Shown here: positions 55,420 to 64,000 of the stretch, piece by piece | Layout of the letters: the number at the start of each line of letters is the position of its first letter | How positions within the stretch are numbered: the stretch's first letter is position 1 | Assembly: GCA_036250195.1 (NCBI GenBank) | Contig: JAVHZZ010000001.1 | Coordinates: 380,911,907 to 380,975,906, forward strand | DNA: 64,000 nucleotides | Source: Mixophyes australis | Taxonomy: Eukaryota; Chordata; Amphibia; Anura; Limnodynastidae | Direction of reading: 5' to 3' | Notes under the pieces: generated by a model | What the model was told of the DNA's origin: nothing | Database searches by the model: none | What the model saw: only the letters and a program-made list of their open reading frames with translations | Translations under genes and position numbers: made by a program

Positions 55420-56131
55420 ATGGATGCACAGCAGTCCACATATGAGCAGAATCAGCAACCAGGTCCTGTCACCAGTCCTGTTGGTAGTGTTCCCAGTACG
55501 TCATCTGGGAAAGGCGATGTAAAAGTACATAGTCTTTTTAAATCAGGGAAAAAAACACACACCAAAATAAGTGTAACTGAGGAAAAGTTAACTGCCGATA
55601 AAAAAAAAAATTGCCAACATGTCATTCTACACACACAGTGGCAAAGAAAGAATGAGGCCTTCGCCTTTCTCTATTACTGCCAGATCTAAAAACATTACTG
55701 AGCCTTCTTCTTGTAAGGTCACTCGTGAGCAAGCAAGACCAAGTAATTTGCAGTCTAAAAGTGGTGCAAAACTACTAGTATGCGTGAAAGCTGAGCTGCA
55801 AGAAAACAGTAAGGCATTAGAGGATAATGTATGCTGTGAATCAGAAATGACACCAATCCCTGTGGAGAGTCCATCCACCAGTGGTATGTCTAATCGTGAG
55901 CATTCTGTTAGTGTATCCATAAAGAAGGGCCCTTTCAACAGTTCAGCTGATGTTTGCCTGAACAGCCCGAGTGTAGCCAATGATACACAAATTGAGGATG
56001 CCACTTTGGAATTAGAAGAGGATGAGGGGGAGATTTGTGTAGGCGACGAGGGCGCTAATGATGATGTTGATGATTATGATGCAGACAGATACCAAATTGC
56101 CTTTCTCAATTTCTATTTATATTCTAGATAA
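55420..56131 (+). pseudogene. N-terminal remnant of a hAT transposase-related protein, frameshifted
   Basis: From ATG 55420 (MDAQQSTYEQ...) the frame is in register until an 11-base A run at 55600-55610. Beyond it, homology to the intact transposase (SGKERLRP region) continues in the next frame as IANMSFYTHSGKERMRP, so a one-register slip in the A run explains the break. The second frame stays open to TAA-type termination near 56131 and ends in an acidic stretch like the one before the BED finger of the intact protein. BED finger, catalytic residues and dimerisation region are absent, replaced by the tandem array. It could at most yield a truncated protein without transposase activity. Confidence 0.8.
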
Positions 56132-56690
56132 TATAACGGCTGAATAGTTTTCTATTTTACTCCTAGTGGAGAGGGGCTCTGATGCAGACAGATACCAAAC
56201 TGTCTTTGTCCATTTCTTTTTATATTCTAATACTACAGTCTATGCAGGCTGCTTTTTTTCTATTCAACTACAAGTGGAGGTCGAGCGGGGGATCATAGAC
56301 AGCCACCAAACTACCTTGGTCCATTTATTTTTTATATTGTTCAGTCTATGCAGGCTGCTTTTTTCTAATCAACTACAAGTGGAGGTCGGGGGGGGATCAT
56401 AGACAGCCACCAAACTACCTTGGTCCATTACTTTTTTATATTGTTCAGTCTATGCAGGCTGCTTTTTGCTATTCAATTATAAGTGGAGGTGGGGGGGGGG
56501 TGTCATAGACAGCCACCAAACTACCTTGGTCCATTTATTTTTTATATTGTTCAGTCTGTGCAGGCTGCTTCTTTTCTTTTTTACTACAAGTGGATGGGGG
56601 GGCTGATGCAGACAAAAACCAATCTGCCTTTGTCCATTTCTTTACATATTTAACTATAAGTGTAGGGTGTAAACCAAAGACAAATGGCTG
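56076..56690. repeat. Tandem array of 100-116 bp units in the hAT derivative
   Basis: 'ccaaactaccttggtccatt' or variants occur near 56090, 56190, 56305, 56408, 56514 and 56617, with 'cagtctatgcaggctgcttt' and 'acaagtggagg' between. Related to the array at 1-440. The first unit overlaps the 3' end of the remnant ORF. Confidence 0.93.
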
Positions 56691-57022
56691 CATTGCCAAT
56701 AGGCTAACATGGAGAGGAAGACAATCAGGTTTGTGTGCAGAATTAAGGATGGCCTACCAGGGATTAAACTGTTTTCTTCCTAATTTATTAGCTTTAGAAT
56801 TACCTTACTTATCCAAGAAACAGGTGGAGCACTAAATTAGGTTATTTTATGCCCAAAAACATTGATTTTTAAACAAAATTGCAAAACAAAACCAAACAAA
56901 ACCAAAACCAAATCACGCAATGGCGGTTTGGCAAAACCAAAACCAAAACACGACGGTAATCCAGATCCAAAACCAAAACCAAAAACAAAACACGGGGGTC
57001 AGTGAGCATCTCTACTAAAAAC

Positions 57023-58405
57023 TGAGCAAAATAACAGTAAAATAAATACAATATAGTAAAAAAGTGAAGAAAAAAATCATGGTATAAATCATGTGATCAA
57101 AGAGTTTCCAACATATCTGTCCAATAAACCTCTCTTTGTTTCAGCCTGTTGACCCTATAATCTTCTTTAAAATAATATTTCTTATAATTTCTAATCTTTC
57201 TGGATGTGTCGGTGTTCTAAATAATGTCAAGGAACTGGCAGCGCTTTAAGTTTAGTTCTCATTAGTTAGTAAATAGGCCTCTTAATATTGCAAAGAAGCT
57301 TTTTATGAAGTTTCTTTAATGTATAACAATAGTCTTTCCCTTGAGGATTACAACTCTGAGCACATGTCAAGCAAAGAAAGATGCCTTTTTAATGATCAAG
57401 GTCAAAGTGAAAAAAAAAATATTATATAATCCTATAATATTTTAGCTCCTAAGATTAATATAATAACATATGTATTAAACACATTTTAATGTAAGTTTTT
57501 GGATTGTGTCTATGCCTAGCAAAGGAGAAAGAAGTGTGACTTTTTCAAATTCAAACAAATTTTAAAAGCATGTTTTCAGTCATTTAAAAGGTCAGGAGAA
57601 ATTTTGCCTGGGGGACATGTAAAACCAATCAGGCACTCAGTAAGAGATTTCTTTGATAGTATATACAATTTTCTGTAGTTATGCACATATAGAAAAGTGG
57701 ACGTACATAGTATTTATTTAAAAGTGTACTTACATTATATTTTTTTGCTTAAGATATGCATCTCCATATTGTACAGATGCATCAGTAATGCATAGTTTTT
57801 CTTGTATCATTGACTAGCATCATGTTACACCTAGAGAGGTTTAATGGGGACGGACATGTTCAAGCAAGAGTACACTGACTACAATAAGGGCAGGTTCACA
57901 TAACTGTGAAACAATGAGATGTGGACGCATCTGCAGAAATGCCTTTTAGGAGGCGTATCTGGGGGCTAGTGCAAAGATACGCATTGATGATGGTAACTAT
58001 CATCAGCATTATCTGGCTGCTTCCGACTGGCTGATTGGGCATTCACCCATCCATCTGGTAATACTTCAATCAGTTAAGATATATTATATCAAGTTATGGC
58101 CATCTATTCTCATTAATTAACTAACAATTCAACTTGGACTACTGTAGGAGATAAGGGGATAAAGGGGAAAACAGCAGATGCTTGTATTTAGTTGCATTTG
58201 TATTTTTGATTTGTGTTTGTATTTAATTACATTTTATATTTAAAATGACACTTTAGCATGTATTAATAAATATCCAGACAATATTCTCTCTTGTTTACAT
58301 AACACTTCATTATATTATAATATTGTGTACACAAAGTGATTTTAGCATTTACTACTAACACTGTCAAGCAACATCTCTCTGCTATCTCTGCACAAAACTA
58401 CACCT
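57023..58405. other. No recognisable feature
   Basis: AT-rich sequence with no motif-bearing ORF. Confidence 0.5.
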
Positions 58406-58581
58406 GGGGGTATATTTACTAAACGGCAGGTTTGAAAAGTGGAGATGTTGCCTATAGCAACCAATCAGATTCTAGCTGTCATTTATTTAGTGCATTCTAC
58501 AAAATGAAAGCTAGAATCTGATTGGTTGCTATAGGCAACATCTCCACTTCTTCAAACCCGCAGTTTAGTAAATCTAGCCCC
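58406..58581. mobile_element. Palindromic MITE, GGGTATATTTACTAAAC family, copy 2
   Basis: Arms nearly perfect: 'ggagatgttgcctatagcaa' and its inverse, with 'aatcagattctagct' in both arms. Better preserved than copy 1 at 49894-50068. Confidence 0.93.
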
Positions 58582-60773
58582 TGATGTCGTCTGGTGCAAA
58601 TGCTACTTTTTTTCAACCTGGACGCATCTTGAGATGTGTCTTACTGAACATATACATGTAAATGCGTTTCTTTTATGTGTATCTTTTCCTGTTTCAAGAA
58701 AATTTTCCACAAAAGTCAGTGCTAGCTATTTTTGTCTAGGGTGACTATAGTTACTGCCCAGACATCTGTAGCTGGGAAACTGAGCCTCATTCATGCATTT
58801 CTGGAAGTCTGTTGGCACAGGCAAGATACAATAAACAAACTTAATTCTATTTAAAAATAATAAGCATTTAAAGATTAAAAAAAAAAATCCAACAATTAAG
58901 TTTAAAAAAAAAATGATACTCTCCTGGGAAAATCAGGACACCTGCCAATCTGGTTATGTCATTTCCATTTCTAAACTCATGATTTCCTTTTCCATTTCTT
59001 TGATAGAAAGAGACCTCATCAATTCCCAACTTTGTAATGGGTTCCATCTGTGCACAGTTGTACCAAACCATGTTTTGTTCCATTCATCTCTAGATGCAAG
59101 TGCTATTTTTAAATCAAGTTTTCATGAAACAAGTCCTTGTCATAATGAATAGTCTATTAGCCGTAACTATCCCTGTATGCACTCATATACCAATTAAGCA
59201 GTGTTTACCACAAGTGTGACCAAGAACAGTATGGGTTTTAAATTTAAAGTATCTCTCAAAATGGCAACAACACTAGGGTAAACGCTAATAAACAAAATTC
59301 TGCCCATATATATCAGAGGAAAAATACTTGACAGAAATGTCTCTATTAATAAAAGATTGTTGACCTTCATTCAACCATATTTAGTAATCAAGAGAATTGA
59401 GATGCATGACAAGTACTATTCACTTCACACAGAGAACACAAGAGGTGACTGTTTAGGATAAATATTTCAAGGCAAGAGTGTTATACATAAATGCTTTAGC
59501 AAGATAATAACTTGCTAATCCATTAATGTGAGAGGCAGGATAGCATTATTTAAAGTAATTCTACTCACGTTAATAAGTGCTACTTTAATATAAAAAGCCA
59601 TTAAAGGAGGATTTAATGAGTAAAGTCACATAGCTGAAAAAAGAGCCAAAATAACAAGTAATGCAGCATAACATGGAAGTAGATTGCAAAGCACAAGTGT
59701 AAGTACCGTTTTTGAATGCTATTCTTTAAAAAAAAGAAAAATGTAAATAAGACAAATACCAAATTTGAATATGACACATAGAATATCTATAGTGTCTGTA
59801 GGTAGACACACTATTGACTTTATCAAGTTTCCGGATTTTATTTTTCAAGACTGTGTGTAATAGAGCATGTTCTTAAGGTTTGCTTTCAATCAATGAGCTG
59901 ATTGCACTGATGTAGACAGCACAGATTGAACTATCCCCAGAGACTGTCCAGCTGACCTACCTTGTAAACTTTAGTGACAGAGATCACACATATAAAATAA
60001 TGTGCACTGTAGGTTTTTTCCATATTTGCAATACGAATTTTATTTATGTTTCAGTTGAAAATTGACAAAAATCATATGACTACTTTATGGCAGCAAGAGA
60101 ATAACAAGTAATAAAATTGTAGCCCAATCAGACAGTTTTTTCCGTTCTGTCAGTAGTACCTTGAACTGATACTCCACCATCTTTCAATAATTGCTTCTAA
60201 ATTTAGCACCACATCAAGTACAAGAGATAGTACCACACATTTCTAAGATAAAAGCCAAAATTAGAATAAAAACATAGAGTGATGTTGTCAACTATAATGG
60301 TAGGAAATTAGTTTATGTAACATAAAAAGGTACAAAAAGGTAAAGTATGCATCTCTAAAATGTTTTATTTAGTCAATCTTAGAGATCTTTCCACACATTT
60401 TTTACAAGGTATGCATTACTTTGTATTTTTAGTATAATGTTTCATCCTGTTCTTGCTGAATCCATTGGTTGTAATCCTTAGCATGGTGGTACAATAGAGT
60501 TTATATGGTCAGCATACACATGTCACAAGCTGTTCTCTATTCCTTATGAGTACATAATACAAATGTTGGGTTCCTGTAACAGTACCACAAATATACCGTA
60601 TGCATGATACAGATGGCAGAAGGAGCCAATGTGGAGCTGAATTTAGGATAATGTCATGCGATCAATTAAAACACCTATTTGTTTATTTTTGCAGTTTGAC
60701 CATTAAAGCTCTAATACATAGTAAAAAATGCAGATTTGAAACTAGTGATTGTAATGTGTATAAACACCAGTTG
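58582..60773. other. No recognisable feature
   Basis: AT-rich sequence with short motif-free ORFs. Confidence 0.5.
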
Positions 60774-60781
60774 CCTTAGGG

Positions 60782-60928
60782 CAGTGTTGGCTAACCTGTG
60801 ACACTCCAGGTGTTGTGAAACTACAAGTCCCAGCATACCCTTCCAGCAATAAGCTGCTCTATATTGGCAAAGCATGCTGGGACTTGTAGTTTCACAACAC
60901 CTGGAGTGTCACAGGTTAGCCAACACTG
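60782..60928. mobile_element. hAT-type MITE with near-perfect palindrome and 8-bp duplication
   Basis: ccttaggg at 60774-60781 and 60929-60936. Ends CAGTGTTGGCTAACCTGTGA, inverse at the other end; about 60-bp arms are almost perfect. 147 bp. Confidence 0.96.
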
Positions 60929-60936
60929 CCTTAGGG

Positions 60937-61779
60937 TAATGTCACACGGGGCTACAAACCAATGCAAGCATTTTATCAATCTTTCCATTTCCTTTCTATT
61001 AATATATAGAGAGAGTTGCAAATCATTCATGTGGAGTTATAAGAGGAACCCAAAATCTACATAGATTAAAAAGGGAAGGAAATATAAAGAATAAATACTA
61101 CATTGTTAAATATTATATTCCTATAGCTGCAAATTGCTAGCTTTTTTGAGCAATACATAATATTATCCTTACTCTTGCAAAAAGAGTATGAACTCTGACA
61201 CAACTGGAGTCGAGTGAAAGTATTACTCGTGTATTAAAACATATAGGCATTTATTTTATTGTGCTTTTTTGTTTTTTAAGTTTTTAGTTTCCAGTAGGGT
61301 TGTATGAAGACTCAGAAATGATGAGGGTCATGAGTCAGCTGAATCTCGTCTCTTTAATTTATGATTTACAGCAGCATTTATAGTCTTTAAATTCTGCTTA
61401 CAAATCGCAATTTGCTTTAATTCACTCTGATTCCTAGGAACTTCAATTTGCCCCGCCCACTTCTTATAAGCCATCTGCGCTGCTTCTTCCGCTTGAGCCG
61501 TTTTTCCAAATCATCTGCTGCGGCCTCATGTCAGTGAATAAGTCATCACGTCAGTCAGGCAGTGGAAGGTTTGAAAACAGCAGCTCAGGTGTAAGTAGCG
61601 GCACAGCGCTTGTGAGCTACAATGGTGTCTATATAATTAACAGCTACCAAAAAAAACAAATAAACGTTATTCAATTACATATGTTAAAAACATTTTATAT
61701 AAGGTAAATATTATCTATGTTTTAAATAGTTTGCACTTGAAAGGCTAGTTTTTAATAATCAAAAAAAAAATAAAAATAA

Positions 61780-61819
<40 letters not shown>

Positions 61820-62572
61820 AGTATATGTGATGGACAGGAATGATGCAGGCGACCAGGAGGAACCCAGGAGGCCATGATATGATAGTGGCAGATGAGTTTA
61901 CCACCAGTTGAATCCTATGACACCTGGATCCATTGAAATCAGAGATAAGTATTGTACTTGGGATACAGATAAGCCTGATTATATATTTATATTGTGAGTG
62001 TGATTCTTATTTTGTGAATAAATTTTACTTTTTATGAACATACTACACTATATGGGACCTTATCATTTCTCCTTGCCTGTCCTGACCCTGTTGATGGAGT
62101 GAATTGAACAAAAGAGAGTTCCAGCTACATAAAGCAACCTTACAGATAAGCGCTCTATTATATATTTCTGGTGCGCACCATCTAAGGTGGCCGGGCATAT
62201 ATTGGCTCTACTTGTTTGATGTAATTGCCCTATTTGTTTTTCTCTTCTCATCTTATGAGTATACAAGACTGGAGTGGATCCATATGATTATAGTGAAGTA
62301 CCCAGGCTTCTTGTACTGATGAGCATGCTTTCAAGTTTATATTTGGTATGCATATGCACATACTTTGGTCTTTGGGACTATATGTCCCCTATGAAAGGGG
62401 GCGGGGCATTCGGAGAGTGGGGCCCACCGAGATTTCCCCGGTATCCTGGTGGGCCAGTCCTACACTGTTGGCAGATATTATGCTGTGTAGCTTTGAATTT
62501 TCATGTGGAATTATTACAAACATTAAGTGCCATTGGTGCAGGCATTTTTATAAGCACATCAAGGGGTAAATG
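60937..62572. other. No gene recognised
   Basis: A moderately GC-rich patch at 61440-61620 and fragments of unidentified repeats (62160-62200, 62395-62470 'gggcccaccgagatttcccc') are present. Nothing can be assigned. Confidence 0.4.
61784..61817. repeat. (TA)n microsatellite
   Basis: Pure TA repeat following an A-rich tract. Confidence 0.96.
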
Positions 62573-62751
62573 TATCAATCTCCGGTTTCTTCAACTCGCG
62601 GGAGTTCAGCGAGATGACAGCTAAAATTTAAAGCGGCGCTGCCTTGTAAAGGGAAACTTGCCTTTACAAGGCAGCGCCGTTTTAAATTTTAGCTGTCATC
62701 TCGCCGAACTCCCACGAGTTGAAGAAACCAGAGATTGATACATTTACCCCC
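62573..62751. mobile_element. Palindromic MITE, GGGGTAAATGTATCAATCTC family
   Basis: Long arms: 'caatctccggtttcttcaac' with its inverse, 'gagatgacagctaaaattta' with its inverse, and a short loop around 62655-62660. Ends ggggtaaatgtatc and gatacatttacccc. Confidence 0.94.
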
Positions 62752-62965
62752 ATGTCTTAAAGTCAGCTGAATCTTGTTGTGTGACTGCTTCCTCTCCATC
62801 TATCCTGCTTGATACAACAAAAGTTTTCGGAACAAAGTTTGTCATTTTATTTTGTCGCCAGATTGCTTTGCACACAACTGACAAATGTTTCTCATTCATT
62901 ACATTTTTTAAACTATAAATAAGTTAGATGAGGATAAGAATTAGGATGTATCACTACTACTTTAC

Positions 62966-63008
<43 letters not shown>

Positions 63009-63222
63009 TTTACTTTTCATTATCAAGATTGCTTTTTCTTCCTGGTACAATAAACCACATGGGGATGGTGGTAGATTTTCATTCTCACCATCCTTCTGAG
63101 AAAAACTATCCTATTGCAGTACTACTGTTTCAACAAGTTTGTCATCAGACTGCTGCAAATAGTTACTGGCACTTAATTGTAATTTCAAATGTGCTATATT
63201 ATCACCACTGACATAACATATA
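62752..63222. other. AT-rich DNA with a TA microsatellite
   Basis: (TA)n at 62972-63007. Nothing else recognised. Confidence 0.6.
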
Positions 63223-63402
63223 GGGGCAGATTCAATTGACCGCGTTACTGCCGAAAGTAACGCAGCCCGTGCACTATTACCATTAGTACGGTAATTTTAA
63301 TGCTGATTTTTGCAGAAATCTGGGTTAAAATTACCGTATTAACGGTAATAGTGCGCAGTCTGCTTTACTTTGGGCAGTAACACGTTCAATTGAATCTGCT
63401 CC
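63223..63402. mobile_element. Palindromic MITE, GGGGCAGATTCAATTGA family
   Basis: Ends GGGGCAGATTCAATTGA and its inverse (tcaattgaatctgctcc). The arms contain 'attaccattagtacggtaat' and a matching inverse. ATA before and ATT after suggest a decayed 3-bp duplication of the Harbinger type. Confidence 0.87.
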
Positions 63403-64000
63403 ATTGTCCTCAAAGTCTGCAAGGGTGTATAAAAAAGGAATGTTCTATGTCACAATTTGCTCAAGTGGATGATAGAGAATCTCAGATTGCGCCATCATCT
63501 GAACTACCCTAACTTCAGGAATTTACATAACTTCATGTGTTTTGTTCACATATACAAAACTACACCATTGGCTTAAGTGCAGTTTGCTACACTCTTTAAG
63601 GTGGTACTTTACTTCATTCAAGTCATCATTCTATAATTGTCTGTCCAACTTGATTTTGGAGTTTTCCAATTCCACAAGGGCTTCAATTAGAAGTGCCAAT
63701 GTGTTGGCCTGGCATATGTACACTTAGATAGCTAATGGCACTCATTAAAAATAGAGGAAAATTTATTTGCACTAATCTCTGCACTATAAAGAAAAAACAG
63801 TTTAGTTAATTAATGTATTGGCTGAGAATCTGAACACATATAATGCTAATGATAAGTTAAGAAATAATAGGTTTTGGATTTATCATAGTGCGTAATCATA
63901 TAAAAGGGCGTGTGAAGATGTGGATAATTTGTACAATGGAAAAAAAACTATACAAATCTACTGGACCCCAATAGATTGTGTGTCACTTTAAAGCTTACAA
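63403..64000. other. No recognisable feature
   Basis: AT-rich sequence to the window edge. Confidence 0.5.

Larger units (their letters stand above)
54690..57014 (+). mobile_element. Non-autonomous Ac-like hAT, internal deletion derivative
   Basis: Perfect 8-bp duplication ctaaaaac at 54682-54689 and 57015-57022. Termini TAGAGATG and its inverse. In order it holds a promoter-like region, a three-copy leader repeat, the N-terminal part of a transposase-related ORF (frameshifted), then a tandem array where the BED finger and catalytic core should be, and an AAAACC-rich right end. It is related to, but distinct from, the intact element at 29673-37117, and shares its right end with 1-805. Confidence 0.92.

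Overview
The window reads as vertebrate, most likely anuran amphibian, intergenic or intronic DNA. It is AT-rich, full of microsatellites, has no bacterial-style operons, and is dominated by a mix of transposons typical of frogs: hAT (including Ac-like), Tc1/mariner, PIF/Harbinger-type MITEs, a DIRS-like tyrosine-recombinase retrotransposon, an L1/Tx1-like LINE, L2-like LINE tails and a tRNA-derived SINE. I find no complete host gene. The only host-like coding trace is a 20-codon segment resembling the N-terminus of the cyclin-dependent kinase regulatory subunit CKS1/CKS2 (29331-29399).

Layout. 1-805: right end of a non-autonomous Ac-like hAT. 2.0-3.0 kb: decayed minisatellite. 3045-4911, 5903-7243, 23985-27575 and 51999-52926: related hAT-like non-autonomous elements carrying different internal minisatellites. 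8000-9759: dead Tc1 element. 10231-10623: hairpin MITE. 12.2-13.2 kb: a foldback about 0.9 kb long. 14.6-23.7 kb: MITEs, three SINE copies, and an L1/Tx1 LINE split by a MITE and a SINE. 28.9-29.7 kb: MITE, CKS-like exon, and a repeat with a hammerhead-like core. 29673-37117: an apparently complete Ac-type hAT. 38.1-42.6 kb: a decayed DIRS-like element on the minus strand. 45-54 kb: more MITEs, one with a nested insertion, and a 44-bp array. 54690-57014: deletion derivative of an Ac-like hAT. 57-64 kb: mostly featureless DNA with several small palindromic MITEs.

The most notable unit is the 7,445-bp hAT at 29673-37117. It is bounded by TAGGGATG termini and identical 8-bp flanks (atatatac). 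On the minus strand it has a TATA box, a YY1-type motif, a repeat-rich leader and one uninterrupted 998-codon transposase with a BED finger and all expected hAT catalytic positions. Downstream of the gene lies an almost identical 540-bp tandem array, which contains a short piece homologous to the transposase gene itself. The elements at 1-805 and 54690-57014 belong to the same broad Ac-like group but have lost the catalytic domain and carry 100-116 bp tandem arrays instead.

Family assignments come from reading motifs, termini and target-site duplications by eye. No database search was run, so names below superfamily level are avoided.
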